This document shows positions 25,736-34,843 of a stretch of DNA of 64,000 nt, piece by piece; the stretch's first letter is position 1; each line of letters opens with the position of its first letter. The DNA is taken from NCBI RefSeq assembly GCF_900119155.1, contig NZ_FPIR01000001.1:1-64000 (forward strand), written 5' to 3'. Below the pieces are notes generated by a model that was not told the origin of the DNA, made no database searches, and worked only from the letters and a program-made list of their open reading frames with translations. The position numbers were made by a program, and so were the translations under genes. This DNA is from Ruminococcus sp. YE71 (GTDB lineage: Bacteria; Bacillota; Clostridia; Oscillospirales; Ruminococcaceae).

Positions 25736-26422
25736 ATGTACGAAGATATTAAAGAACAGATAGCCGATGTCTGTCACAGGATGTGGGACAAAGGCTGGGT
25801 TGCCGCAAATGACGGCAACGTGACCGTGAAGGTCGGCGAGGGTCTTTTCCTCGCGACACGCACGGGCATCTCAAAGCACGACATCACGCCCGCTCACATC
25901 GGGCTCATCGACGGGGAGTTCAACATCATCGAAGCGCCCGCCGACGACTGGAAGCCCTCCTCGGAAGCGAAGCTCCACATGAGATGCTACGCCGACCGCC
26001 CCGACGTGAACGCCGTCATCCACGCCCATCCGCCTTTCGCGACGGGCTTCGCCTGCGCACACATGAGCCTTGACGACTACTGCATGATAGAGTCGGTGCT
26101 GACCATCGGCGCAGTCCCGCTGACGCCCTACGGCACCCCCTCCACCTATGAGGTCTGCGACGCGGTCGCGCCCTACTTGCAGGAGCATGACGTTTTCCTG
26201 CTGGAGAACCACGGTGCGCTGTCGGTGGGATGCGACCTTATGACCGCCTACTTCCGCATGGAGACCCTCGAACAGCAGGCGCACATCAGCCTTATCGCAA
26301 GACTGCTGGGCGGCGCGGTGGACATCCGTCGCGAGGACATCGACAAGCTCATAAGCCTGCGCCCGAATTACGGCATCACGGGCAGACATCCTGGATACAA
26401 GAAATTTCCTAAGAAGGGCTGA
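25736..26422 (+). CDS. Class II sugar-phosphate aldolase (fuculose/rhamnulose-1-phosphate type)
   Basis: A 228-residue zinc-dependent class II aldolase. Motifs: WVAANDGNVTVKVG, RTGISKHDIT (phosphate site), PSSEAKLHMRCY with the catalytic Glu, AVIHAHPPFATGF (two zinc His), and LLENHGALSVG (third zinc His). Its length and pattern resemble FucA. Placed directly after rhamnulokinase, it most likely splits L-rhamnulose 1-phosphate (or L-fuculose 1-phosphate) into dihydroxyacetone phosphate and L-lactaldehyde. Substrate choice is inferred from context. Confidence 0.9.
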   Translation: MYEDIKEQIADVCHRMWDKGWVAANDGNVTVKVGEGLFLATRTGISKHDITPAHIGLIDGEFNIIEAPADDWKPSSEAKLHMRCYADRPDVNAVIHAHPPFATGFACAHMSLDDYCMIESVLTIGAVPLTPYGTPSTYEVCDAVAPYLQEHDVFLLENHGALSVGCDLMTAYFRMETLEQQAHISLIARLLGGAVDIRREDIDKLISLRPNYGITGRHPGYKKFPKKG

Positions 26423-26446
26423 TACTTTTTGACGAGGTGATATTTT

Positions 26447-27250
26447 ATGTCAGTTTTTCCGAAGCCGGGCAAATCGGAGCTTGATAACTACAACAAGAAT
26501 AATCCGCCCGAAAAACAGCTGGAAGAAATGCTGAGAGAGAGCAGCAAGGTCGTGTTTTTCGGCGGCGCTGGCGTTTCGACCGAGAGCGGCATCCCCGATT
26601 TCCGCTCGGCTAACGGCATCTACTCGGAGAAGTACGGCAATCTTTCGCCCGAAATGATAATCAGCCGCAGTTTCTTCGACAGAGATCCCGAAATGTTCTA
26701 CGATTTCTACTGCCGAAAACTCATCTACAAGGATGCGGAGCCGAATGCCGCCCACAAAAAGCTCGCCGAGCTTGAAGCGGCGTTTGAGGGCGTCGGCAAG
26801 AAGCTGACGGTCATCACCCAGAACATCGACGGTCTGCATCAGAGCGCAGGCAGCAAGAACGTCATCGAGCTGCACGGCTCGGTGCTGCGCAACTTCTGCA
26901 TGAAGTGCCATAAGGCATACGGCCTCGAAGCTGTCCTCGACGGCGGCAAGAGCGTGCCGAGGTGCGAGTGCGGCGGCATCATCAAGCCCGATGTGGTGCT
27001 CTACGAGGAGTCCCTCAACGACTCTGATATAAACAACGCCGTGAAAGCCATCAGCGAGGCGGATATGCTCATCATCGCAGGCACTTCGCTCATCGTTTAC
27101 CCCGCGGCAGGCTTCGTCAGGTACTTCCACGGAAAACACAGCGTCATCGTGAACCTGTCGCCCGGCGACCGCGATATGCTGACCGAACTCGTCGTCCGCG
27201 AAAAAGTCGGCGAACTCTTCTCCAAAATAGACGTAAACAACTGCATATGA
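26447..27250 (+). CDS. Sir2-family NAD-dependent protein deacylase
   Basis: A 267-residue sirtuin. It has an N-terminal helix, then FGGAGVSTESGIPDFRS (NAD binding), TQNIDGLHQSAG, the catalytic His in IELHGS, a zinc module CMKCHK...PRCECGG, IKPDVVLYEESL and IAGTSLIVYPAAGF. It removes acyl groups from lysines using NAD. It starts 24 bases after the aldolase gene with CGAGGTGA before the ATG, so it is probably the third gene of the operon. A sirtuin in a deoxyhexose operon is unusual. A hairpin terminator follows. Confidence 0.94.
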   Translation: MSVFPKPGKSELDNYNKNNPPEKQLEEMLRESSKVVFFGGAGVSTESGIPDFRSANGIYSEKYGNLSPEMIISRSFFDRDPEMFYDFYCRKLIYKDAEPNAAHKKLAELEAAFEGVGKKLTVITQNIDGLHQSAGSKNVIELHGSVLRNFCMKCHKAYGLEAVLDGGKSVPRCECGGIIKPDVVLYEESLNDSDINNAVKAISEADMLIIAGTSLIVYPAAGFVRYFHGKHSVIVNLSPGDRDMLTELVVREKVGELFSKIDVNNCI

Positions 27251-27292
27251 AAAAACCGTCAGACAGCAATCGCCGTCTGACGGTTTCCTTTT
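27251..27292 (+). terminator. Terminator after the rhaB-aldolase-sirtuin unit
   Basis: A 12-bp stem (AAACCGTCAGAC at 27253-27264 with GTCTGACGGTTT at 27275-27286) is followed by CCTTTTT. Confidence 0.85.
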
Positions 27293-27302
27293 TACGGGGG
27301 TG

Positions 27303-27675
27303 AGTGCGGTTTTTCTTGGGGGAGACCCTTTTGAAAAAGGGTCTTCCCCCAAACCCCCTCACTAAAACTTTTAATACTTTTTGGCTTGTGGTGCTTCTTC
27401 CTTAGTTTGTACAGGTCGGGAAGTTTGGCGCTCTTTTCCAAAATAGCTTGCCCCTTGCCAAAAAGACGTTCGATAGAGCGTTACGCGCCATTTGAGCGTA
27501 TTCATCAGATGTCATCTCTTGAAATGTCAAGGGACTACCTTCCCGACCACAACAATCGAACAACATATTAAATGTCTTTGGAATGGGGGCCGCCTTAGCT
27601 ACGCACGGCAAGGTGAGAACCTTTCTTCAAGCCGTGCGAAGCTAAGGCGGGTTTCCCCCAGTAAAACCCGCAGTC
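27303..27675 (-). repeat. Dispersed repeat family A, copy A2 (longest)
   Basis: Fills the gap between the converging sirtuin and ecsC-like genes. In the ecsC sense it starts 3 bases after the stop codon (ACTGCGGGTTTTACTGGGGG). It holds the shared module as an inverted pair (27590-27609 and 27631-27650, 19 of 20 positions pair), a conserved 200-base middle bounded by ACATTTAATATG and GTATTAAAAGTTTTAGTG, and ends in the GGGGGAGACCC hairpin (27316-27352, one bulge). Confidence 0.86.
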
Positions 27676-27677
27676 TA

Positions 27678-28469
27678 TTATTGTTCAGGCTGTTTCTCTT
27701 CCTCGTGAACAACGGGGAGTTCGCGCAGGATGAACAGGTCGTAGGCATTGTCGCCGATGGTCTTGGTGGAAGCCACGTCCATCGCTCCGCCGAACACGCC
27801 GCCTGCTATCGGGACGGCGTTGATGGACTTCACCATATTTTTCAGTATGAACTTTGCGATGAAGCGGAAATCCATCTTGTGCCCCATCGAGCCCAGCACC
27901 TTGTTTGGGATGACGTCCGCCGCCTGTGCCGTGAACTTCTGTGCGGTCTCGGTGTGTATCTTCGCGAGTATCTTCGGCGCGTCCTTACCCGTCAGGCAGA
28001 CGTAGACCAGCGCCTTCGTCTCCTCGGTGGAGATATCGAAGCCGCCTATCTTCGCGACCGCCGCCGCCATGCGTATCTGCATATACATCAGGCTCGAAAT
28101 ATTCGCAGGCATCGTCACGGGCATGGTGATGAAGCCGCCCAGTCCCGTCAGGAAGCCCGACGCGCCGCACTTTGCTATCTGCGCGGTGATGAGCGACCTC
28201 GCCGCCTTCGAGTCGGTGGGATAGCGCCGCATATACACCGACGCGAGCTCGTCCACGCTGCCGCTGTGCGCCTTCGGGATGCCCGTCAGCGCCTTTCTGT
28301 ACAGGTCGTCCAGCATCATCAGAAGTATCCGCTCGTCGATTATCTCACTGGTGCGGAACTTCGTCTGCTCGCTTATCTTCTCCCTGACCGACTTTCCTTT
28401 TTCAAAGGCGGTCTTTCCTGCCTTCTTAACACCGTCAGCCGCCTTTTCGGCTGTACGCTTTATGTCCAT
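27678..28469 (-). CDS. EcsC-family protein
   Basis: A 263-residue protein. An N-terminal charged helix (KRTAEKAADGVKKAGKTAFEKGK) precedes an EcsC-like region with SLITAQIAKCGASGFLTGLGGFITMPVTMPANISSLMYMQIRMAAAVAKIGG (hydrophobic, Gly-rich, split here for description) and a C-terminal VPIAGGVFGGAMDVAST. EcsC was named from the B. subtilis ecs operon; its biochemical role is unclear. The start at 28469 has AAGGAG 7 bases upstream. It follows the telA gene on the same strand with a hairpin between, and may be the third member of the yceG-telA unit. Confidence 0.82.
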   Translation of the reverse strand: MDIKRTAEKAADGVKKAGKTAFEKGKSVREKISEQTKFRTSEIIDERILLMMLDDLYRKALTGIPKAHSGSVDELASVYMRRYPTDSKAARSLITAQIAKCGASGFLTGLGGFITMPVTMPANISSLMYMQIRMAAAVAKIGGFDISTEETKALVYVCLTGKDAPKILAKIHTETAQKFTAQAADVIPNKVLGSMGHKMDFRFIAKFILKNMVKSINAVPIAGGVFGGAMDVASTKTIGDNAYDLFILRELPVVHEEEKQPEQ

Positions 28470-28495
28470 TCTCTGCTCCTTAACCGTTATCATTC

Positions 28496-28528
28496 GTGTA
28501 GGGTGAGAGCCGAGCCCTCACCCTACAC
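28496..28528 (-). other. Intercistronic hairpin between telA and ecsC-like genes
   Basis: A perfect 12-bp stem (GTGTAGGGTGAG with CTCACCCTACAC, loop of 9) lies 14 bases after the telA stop. No U-tract follows on the minus strand, so an RNA-processing or stability hairpin that lowers ecsC expression is likelier than full termination. Confidence 0.6.
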
Positions 28529-28541
28529 CTGAATTATGTTT

Positions 28542-29720
28542 TTACTGATTCGGCTTGTCTATCGTAGCGTAGCGCTTTCTGAAATCGTCCTTGATAGCTT
28601 CGAGGCGCTGCTTGTCCTCGATGCGCTGCTTGCGTGCGTCCTGCTCGATCTGCTTGGTCTCCTCAATGCCGTCCATGATGGTCTTCCAGGTAGTTTCGAG
28701 GGTATCCACCGAGATGGAGCTGCCCGAAGCGAGTCTTGCGGTCATCTTCGACTGGTCAACGGTGTTCTGGGCGTTCTTGATGAGCAGCTCGTTGGTCTTG
28801 GCGTCGAGTGCCGCCATCGACTCGGCCTGTATCTTCTGACGCTTCAGAAGGATAGCCTGTGCGAGAGCCTGCTTGAACACAGGCAGCGTGATGATGAACG
28901 CCGAGCTGATCTTTCTCACGAGGTTGTAGTTCGAGAACTCCATAGTCTTGAGCATCGGCACCGACTGCATAGCGATGCTCTCGGCAGTTCTCAGGTCCTG
29001 AGTGCGCTGTTCCATCATCATGAGCGCCTGATTGAGGTTCTGGAGCTCGAAATGAATGGAGTTGTCGCCTGTTGCGGCGAGGTCGGCTTCGCGCTTCTTG
29101 ATATACTCTTCAAGCTCCTTGCAGGCCTGCTCGCCTGCGAGGATGTACTTCACCAGCTCCTGATAGTAGCCCACGTTCGCGTCGAAGAGCAGAGCGAGCT
29201 TTCTGTTGGACTGCTTGATCTCCTCCTCGTACTGTTTGAGCTGAACGTAGATCTCGTCCACAGCGCCGCCCATGGTGTGGTACTTCATCAGCACCTTATC
29301 CAGCGGATCCTTCGGCTTGCCGAACAGCTTTCTCAGCTTCGAGGGCTCCTCTCTGATCTCGTCGATGTCGAACTGCTGCATGATGCCTGCCAGTATCTCC
29401 ATCAGCTTCGCGCTCTCGTCGATCTGCTTCATGTTGGTGCTTTTCAGCACGGTATCCGCCACCTTCGAGATCTCCTCGGCAGCGCCTGCGCCGAATCCCA
29501 CGATGGTGCTCATATCATTGATGTCCACGGTGCTCACGAGCGCGTCAACTTCGGGCGAGTTCACAAGCTTGGTGTTCATCTCTTCTCTTGCTTCAACTAT
29601 GTCAAAACTCTGCTGCTCGGGTGCGTCCGCGACTGCCGCGTCTACGACCTTAGCCTCTGCTGCCGCAGCAGCCTCCTGTGCCGCCGCAGCGGACTTTGAA
29701 AAATCCAGTCCCATGTTCAT
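28542..29720 (-). CDS. TelA-family toxic anion resistance protein (YceH type)
   Basis: A 392-residue, mostly coiled alpha-helical cytosolic protein of the TelA family. An Ala-rich N-terminus (about 10-40) precedes the typical segments: LRKLFGKPKDPLDKVLMKYHTMGGAVDEIYVQLK, with its characteristic NRKLALLFDANVGYYQELVKYILAGEQ neighbour, and QTPVFKQALAQAI-like ITLPVFKQALAQAILLKRQK near the C-terminus. TelA proteins are linked to tellurite and colicin resistance and, in B. subtilis yceCDEFGH, to a Ter-dependent stress system. Its ATG overlaps the yceG stop by 4 bases, implying translational coupling. Confidence 0.92.
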   Translation of the reverse strand: MNMGLDFSKSAAAAQEAAAAAEAKVVDAAVADAPEQQSFDIVEAREEMNTKLVNSPEVDALVSTVDINDMSTIVGFGAGAAEEISKVADTVLKSTNMKQIDESAKLMEILAGIMQQFDIDEIREEPSKLRKLFGKPKDPLDKVLMKYHTMGGAVDEIYVQLKQYEEEIKQSNRKLALLFDANVGYYQELVKYILAGEQACKELEEYIKKREADLAATGDNSIHFELQNLNQALMMMEQRTQDLRTAESIAMQSVPMLKTMEFSNYNLVRKISSAFIITLPVFKQALAQAILLKRQKIQAESMAALDAKTNELLIKNAQNTVDQSKMTARLASGSSISVDTLETTWKTIMDGIEETKQIEQDARKQRIEDKQRLEAIKDDFRKRYATIDKPNQ

Positions 29721-32311
29721 TTTCCTTTCTTAAAAAAGCTGAATCGTGATCCCGATCTTTTTGCTGCCTGTTTCCGCAGGTCGGGTACCCTAAGATCGTA
29801 AAGGTACGTTCCGATCTGGTGTTCCTCCATTATATCGCCGTTGAAATGCTTTTCCATGCTCTGATATCCTGTCGGAACGAACACAGCCACATCGCAGCCC
29901 AGCACGCTGAGGTATGCGGCTATCACCGCGTCCTCGATGGGTATGAACTGCTTGCCCGTGTGTATATATATGAGCTTCGGGTTTGTCTTTGTGAAGTCGA
30001 AGCTCTGCAGCTTGCGGATGATATATTCGTCGAGGTTGAGGCAGACGGCAACTATCATCTGCTCCGCCCCCTCCGTGAACGTGCCCCTTATCATGCGGCT
30101 GTCGAGAAGCAGCTGGAGCTTATCCAGCATATGCTCAAGCATCTCCTCGCGGATGTAGCCGTACTTGAACTGCGGATGCGACGTGATAAGGTCGCGGCGC
30201 AGCCTGCCGTCCCTGATGAAGTCGGGGTCGTTCGCCCACGAACCGCGCAGGTTCGCGGAATTTACCAGCGGCGGCGCGGTGACAAGCATGGTGTCCTCGG
30301 TAATGAGTTCCGCGATGCTGTCCCAGTATGCGTCCTCGTCGCCGTTCTTCACGCCCGATATCTTTGCGAAGACGGTAGGTATATTCACCGTATCCCCCAC
30401 GGTCGAGAAATTCGGGCGGTATTTCAGCTCGTTCCTCCACAGAAGACGTATCTCTTCGTACATGGTCTTGAGAACGAGCGCATTTGCTTTTTCGTACTGT
30501 TTATTGCGGTAGAATCCCGTGCCGTCGTAGAGGGTCTTGTCAAGGTCGCGCTCTGCGTAGAACGCAGCCGTGCCGAGGTTCACCTGCGAAGCGTCCTCGG
30601 GGTACTTCTCCACGCGGAAGCTCTCGGAATTATTCTGTTCGTAGAGGTTCTTGTCGGTGAGGCAGCAGGTGTCGTGCTCCCTGTCGGGGCAGAGTATCAC
30701 AACATCTATCGGCAGCCGTGCGATGAACCGCACGAACAGCTCTTCCGCCTTTGTTTTGCATCCGCCCAGCAGCATGAAGCAGCCGCACTCTCCCCAGCTC
30801 CAGGGAGCGAGCAGGGTGTCCTGCCATCTGATGAACCAGCAGAGCATATATACCGCCAGATCGGTGAGTTTGTGAAGGTCGCTTACCTCTTCCGAGACCT
30901 CATACATCAGCTGCATGAAGCCGGATACCATGAGCTTTTGCAGACCAGGGTCGTCCTTGTACCTGAGCTTTTCGCACATATCCATGTACAGGCTGTTGGG
31001 GTCGCTGTAGGACTTTGGTTCAAGCTCGCCTATCTCGCTGTTATCGGGCAGCGGGATGCCGTATTCGCAGATAACGGGCTGTATATCGCGGCTGATGAGG
31101 TCGAGCCGTGTAAGGTACAGCTCGTTCATATAGCCTGCCCTGTCCCACACGCCCATGACTCTCATGAAGATGTTGTAGAACAGTCTTTCGTCGCTCCCTC
31201 GCTGAGCCGCGGGTTTGAGCATATCGTCAAGCTCGTAGCCGACTATCCATGCGTTGGTGCAGGCGACAGGTTCTTCGTTTATGTCGGGGCGCTGTCTGCG
31301 GCTGCGTTTCTTTTCCGCGACGCGGTCTTTTTCGGGCTTGCGGCGCATATCCTCCATGCCGTACCCTCTCGGGAACTTCACCATCCCGGGGACCAGCAGC
31401 AGCTCGGAAAATTCCGATTCGGGGTCGGCGTTGAGGTAGATGTCATCGCCGCCGTACTCCACGAGCAGGACATCGCAGCCCGCCTTCGACATGATGTTCA
31501 GCAGCATGAGGTCGTGGATGGTGATACTGCCGTCGTAGAGTATCTTCGGCACTTCCACCGCGCCGAGCTTTCCGCAGACGTCCTCAAAGCTCTGCTTTAT
31601 CATGCACATATAGCGCACGTAGCAGTTCTTCGCGGCGTTGTCGCTCATCCCCTGCGAGATCAGGTAATTCAGCGTATCGAAGATAGCCCCCGACAGCGAA
31701 CTTCTCTGCCGCACGTCCATGTATGGTATCCATTTCGTGAGCGCCTGCGCTATGAACCGCGCTTCCCTCACGAAACCGTAGCCGAGTTTCAGCTCGAACT
31801 CGCGTTTGGTGGCGGCGTCCACGGGGGGCAGTCTGCCCTCGATGACCTTGCCGCACTTCTCGGCTGCCGAGCAGTATCTTCTGAGGAATTCATCCACCTC
31901 TTCGCTGTACCCTGCGATACGGCAGAAGTAGACGGTGTCTCTCAGCCGCACGTTCATGGCGCGGAAGTAGTCGTCATACGTGGTGACGTTCCTGCGGAAG
32001 TAGGTGTCCGCCGAAAAAGCGTAGCCGTTCCTCTGGGAGGTCTGTGTGGCGCTGCGGCGGTTGTACTGCGAGGAGCCCGAAACGTTCTGCGCACCTGCGC
32101 CCGAAGGGCTGCCCTGTCCCGTACCGAATCCGCCCGAGGAGTTGTTAAATCCGTTGTTGTTAGTGCCGAAGCCGTTGTTGTATCCGTTATTATATCCGTT
32201 GTTGTAGTTATTTCTGTAATTGTCGTTTGAATCGAGTCTGAGTGAATATCCGTGCCTCATCAGAAAGCTGTTGAGCCTGAAGATAAGTCTCTCGATAAAA
32301 GGATTTCTCAT
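29717..32311 (-). CDS. YceG-family protein (partner of TelA in Ter-type stress systems)
   Basis: An 864-residue cytosolic protein. Residues about 27-60 are a low-complexity Asn/Tyr/Gly tract (NNGYNNGYNNGF), followed by a Ser/Gly/Gln linker to about 95. The remainder is a large globular protein with DVLLVEYGGDDIYL, LPIDVVILCPDREHDTCC, and C-terminal AEQMIVAVCLNLDEYIIRKLQSFDFTKTNPKLIYIHTG-type sequence, ending in a basic tail (RKQAAKRSGSRFSFFKKGK). The pattern matches B. subtilis YceG, placed by comparative genomics in a 'biosynthetic module' with TelA. The exact reaction is not known. Here terD-like genes and other module members are absent. TATAAT promoter at 32364; weak GGGG ribosome site. 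Confidence 0.82.
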   Translation of the reverse strand: MRNPFIERLIFRLNSFLMRHGYSLRLDSNDNYRNNYNNGYNNGYNNGFGTNNNGFNNSSGGFGTGQGSPSGAGAQNVSGSSQYNRRSATQTSQRNGYAFSADTYFRRNVTTYDDYFRAMNVRLRDTVYFCRIAGYSEEVDEFLRRYCSAAEKCGKVIEGRLPPVDAATKREFELKLGYGFVREARFIAQALTKWIPYMDVRQRSSLSGAIFDTLNYLISQGMSDNAAKNCYVRYMCMIKQSFEDVCGKLGAVEVPKILYDGSITIHDLMLLNIMSKAGCDVLLVEYGGDDIYLNADPESEFSELLLVPGMVKFPRGYGMEDMRRKPEKDRVAEKKRSRRQRPDINEEPVACTNAWIVGYELDDMLKPAAQRGSDERLFYNIFMRVMGVWDRAGYMNELYLTRLDLISRDIQPVICEYGIPLPDNSEIGELEPKSYSDPNSLYMDMCEKLRYKDDPGLQKLMVSGFMQLMYEVSEEVSDLHKLTDLAVYMLCWFIRWQDTLLAPWSWGECGCFMLLGGCKTKAEELFVRFIARLPIDVVILCPDREHDTCCLTDKNLYEQNNSESFRVEKYPEDASQVNLGTAAFYAERDLDKTLYDGTGFYRNKQYEKANALVLKTMYEEIRLLWRNELKYRPNFSTVGDTVNIPTVFAKISGVKNGDEDAYWDSIAELITEDTMLVTAPPLVNSANLRGSWANDPDFIRDGRLRRDLITSHPQFKYGYIREEMLEHMLDKLQLLLDSRMIRGTFTEGAEQMIVAVCLNLDEYIIRKLQSFDFTKTNPKLIYIHTGKQFIPIEDAVIAAYLSVLGCDVAVFVPTGYQSMEKHFNGDIMEEHQIGTYLYDLRVPDLRKQAAKRSGSRFSFFKKGK

Positions 32312-32363
32312 CTTTTGTTATTCCCCGCTCTCTTGTTCATTTTCACATTCCTTCTCCGAAATG

Positions 32364-32392
32364 ATTATACCATAAAAACGCCCAAATTTCAA
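32364..32392 (-). promoter_or_regulatory. Promoter of the yceG-telA-ecsC operon
   Basis: TTGAAA and TATAAT with a 17-base spacer on the minus strand, about 50 bases before the start codon at 32311. Confidence 0.75.
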
Positions 32393-32585
32393 TATACACT
32401 TTTGATAAATTCGTACAAAAAACTTTGTTTATTTTACAAACGCACCGTCAAAGTGGGGGTCGTATTGTGCAGTTTTGCCTAATTTTTTTATATATTTTCA
32501 CATAATATACATATTAATATGGTAATATATAGCGGTAAATATCGTCTGAATAAATTTACAGACGCATAAAACGGAGGTATGCTGT

Positions 32586-33260
32586 ATGCCAAAGATATTA
32601 GTTGTTGACGACGAAGAGCGCATCCGCGCTATCATACGCGAATACGCCGAATTCTCAGAGTTTGAGGTGACGGAGGCTGCCGACGGCATGGAGGCGGTCG
32701 AGGCTGTCAGAAAGGATAACTTCGACATCATAGTTATGGACGTCATGATGCCGAGACTCGACGGTTACTCCGCCTGCAAGGAGATAAAGAAGCTCAAGGA
32801 CATCCCCGTCATCATGCTTTCCGCAAGGGGCGAGGAGTACGACAAGCTGTTCGGCTTCGAGATAGGCGTTGACGATTACGTTACCAAGCCCTTCTCACCG
32901 AAGGAACTGATGGCACGCATCCGCGCTGTCATGAACCGCGCTTCGGGCACGAAGAAGACCGAGGATGTCATCACCTATCAGGGTCTTGTCATCAACTTCA
33001 CCGCCCGCGAGGTCACCATCGACGGCAAGAAGGCACAGATGACCCCGAAGGAGTACGACCTGCTCTTCTACCTCGTGCGGAATATGAACATAGCGCTTTC
33101 GAGAGAGAAACTGCTCGAAGAAGTATGGGGCTTCGATTTCTACGGCGACGACCGCACCGTGGACACCCACATCAAGATGCTCCGCAACAGCTTAGGTCCG
33201 TACCGCAGTCTTATCGTAACGCTCCGCGGAATGGGCTACAAGTTCGAGAAGATCCCTTGA
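32586..33260 (+). CDS. OmpR/PhoB-family response regulator
   Basis: A 224-residue two-domain regulator. The receiver domain (1-120) has the acidic pair in VVDDEERI, the phospho-accepting Asp in IIVMDVMMPRLDG, the Thr/Ser switch in IMLSARGEEYD and the conserved Lys in DDYVTKPFSPKEL. The C-terminal winged helix (about 130-224) has MTPKEYDLLFYLVRNMN, LSREKLLEEVWGFDFYGDDRTVDTHIKMLR (described in two parts) and LRGMGYKFE. ATG at 32586 with ACGGAGG upstream. The kinase gene starts 4 bases after its stop, forming a two-component operon. A CGTCTG-N10-CAGACG inverted repeat sits in its leader (32543-32564). Confidence 0.95.
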   Translation: MPKILVVDDEERIRAIIREYAEFSEFEVTEAADGMEAVEAVRKDNFDIIVMDVMMPRLDGYSACKEIKKLKDIPVIMLSARGEEYDKLFGFEIGVDDYVTKPFSPKELMARIRAVMNRASGTKKTEDVITYQGLVINFTAREVTIDGKKAQMTPKEYDLLFYLVRNMNIALSREKLLEEVWGFDFYGDDRTVDTHIKMLRNSLGPYRSLIVTLRGMGYKFEKIP

Positions 33261-33264
33261 TGCG

Positions 33265-34770
33265 ATGAAAACAATACCGCGGAAAGCCCGCAAAAACCGC
33301 AGTAAACAGCCGCTCAAACACTACGTGTGGCTGTACTTCATGGTGCTGGTGCTCTGCATCCTCGTGCTGCTGTGGCTGTTTCAGTACTTCTTTCTGCCGA
33401 AATACTACAGAGCCGCGAAGATACGCGAAGTTACCGCATCGGCTGAAAGTCTCATCCAGCGTTTCCGCACCGAGAATATCGAGGACTACGCAAGGAAACT
33501 GACCTTCAACCAGAATATGTTCATACTCATCACCGACCCGAACGGCGAAGACCTCGTGCTCGAAAACAACATGGGCAACTACTCGTTTTTCAGCAAGGAC
33601 AAGAGCCAGAACTTCGGCAAGACACTCTACCAGCTCAGACAGCAGGTGGAGGACAGCGAGACGGGCAGTATCACCAAGATAGTCGAGTCGGACGACTTCG
33701 GGCTGGATGAGATATTCTACTGCTCGCGCTTCGAGTCGGACGATAACGTGTACTACCTCTATGCGGAAGCCCCCATCGAGCCTATCGACTCGACGGTCAG
33801 CATCATCCGCGAACAGCTCATCTACATCTCGGTTATACTTTTCGAGCTGGCGTTCATCATCACCGTGCTCATCTCGCGGCGTATCTCGATGCCTATCGAA
33901 GACCTTACCGAGACCGCGAAGAAATTCGGCGGCGGCGACTACGACGTTGAGTTCAAAGCCGAGGGCTACCGCGAGATAGAAGAGCTCTCGGGCGTGCTGG
34001 ACATGGCGAGGGGCGAGGTCAAGAAGGTCACCGACCTGAAAAAAGAACTAATCGCAAACATCTCCCACGACCTGCGCACACCGCTGACGATGGTCAAGGC
34101 ATACGCCGAGATGATACGCGACCTGTCGGGCAACAACCCCGAAAAGCGCGAAAAACACTGCCAGATAATCATCGACGAGGCGGACAGGCTCTCGAACCTC
34201 GTCAATTCGATACTCGAACTGTCGAAGCTGGAGAGCGGCGCGATGGAACTGACCCTTTCAAACTACTCCGTCCACGAGCAGATGGAAGACGTTCTGAAGC
34301 GCTACACCCTCATGATAGAAAAAGACGGCTACGACATCAGCTTCATTCCCGACGACGACCGTTTCATCCGCGCCGACTACGAAAAACTGGGGCAGGTGCT
34401 GTACAACTTCATCAACAACGCCATCAACTACAGCGGCGAGGAGAAGCACATCAAAGTTCGGCAGATAAACAAGCCGAACATCGTGCGCATCGAAGTCGAG
34501 GACAACGGTCAGGGCATCCCGAAGGACAAGCTGTCGGAAGTTTTCGACCGCTATTACCGCGGCGGAAAGGTGAAGCGTGAGACGGTAGGTACGGGATTGG
34601 GACTGTCGATATGTCAGGAGATACTGAAAAAGCACGGATTTGCGTTTGGTGTGCAGAGTGAGGAAGGCAAGGGTTCGACATTCTGGTTTGAAGCGAAAGA
34701 AGCGCCTGCGACGCCAAAGAAGTCCGAAGAAAACAAAGAACCGATAGAAGCAAAATTTGAAGAAGAATAA
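33265..34770 (+). CDS. Membrane sensor histidine kinase
   Basis: A 501-residue kinase. Two membrane helices (about 25-47 and 185-207, ISVILFELAFIITVLIS) flank an extracytoplasmic sensor of about 140 residues. Then come a HAMP linker (SMPIEDLTETAKKFGGGDY), a HisKA domain with the phospho-His in ANISHDLRTPLTMVKAY, and a HATPase_c domain with the N box FINNAINYSGEEK, the G1 box VEDNGQGIP, the F region FDRYYRG and the G2 box GTGLGLSICQ. A charged tail (KKSEENKEPIEAKFEEE) ends it. It pairs with the upstream response regulator. The signal is unknown. A terminator separates it from the exporter genes. Confidence 0.95.
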   Translation: MKTIPRKARKNRSKQPLKHYVWLYFMVLVLCILVLLWLFQYFFLPKYYRAAKIREVTASAESLIQRFRTENIEDYARKLTFNQNMFILITDPNGEDLVLENNMGNYSFFSKDKSQNFGKTLYQLRQQVEDSETGSITKIVESDDFGLDEIFYCSRFESDDNVYYLYAEAPIEPIDSTVSIIREQLIYISVILFELAFIITVLISRRISMPIEDLTETAKKFGGGDYDVEFKAEGYREIEELSGVLDMARGEVKKVTDLKKELIANISHDLRTPLTMVKAYAEMIRDLSGNNPEKREKHCQIIIDEADRLSNLVNSILELSKLESGAMELTLSNYSVHEQMEDVLKRYTLMIEKDGYDISFIPDDDRFIRADYEKLGQVLYNFINNAINYSGEEKHIKVRQINKPNIVRIEVEDNGQGIPKDKLSEVFDRYYRGGKVKRETVGTGLGLSICQEILKKHGFAFGVQSEEGKGSTFWFEAKEAPATPKKSEENKEPIEAKFEEE

Positions 34771-34843
34771 ACGCACATTGAAGCGTCCTCGCCAGAGACA
34801 AGGCAGCCCCATTCAAATAAGTTTCTGCGGCAAAAAGCAACAA

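Noticed and set aside
29819-32230. Long plus-strand open frame (about 800 codons) opposite yceG
   Set aside because: It lies wholly antisense to a gene with recognisable family features and has no protein motifs or ribosome site. Strong codon bias (GC-rich third positions) keeps the opposite frame open. Similar frames opposite GH36 (41372-43690), htpG (13441-15429), dgt-dnaG (57191-59422) and yhgE were dropped for the same reason.
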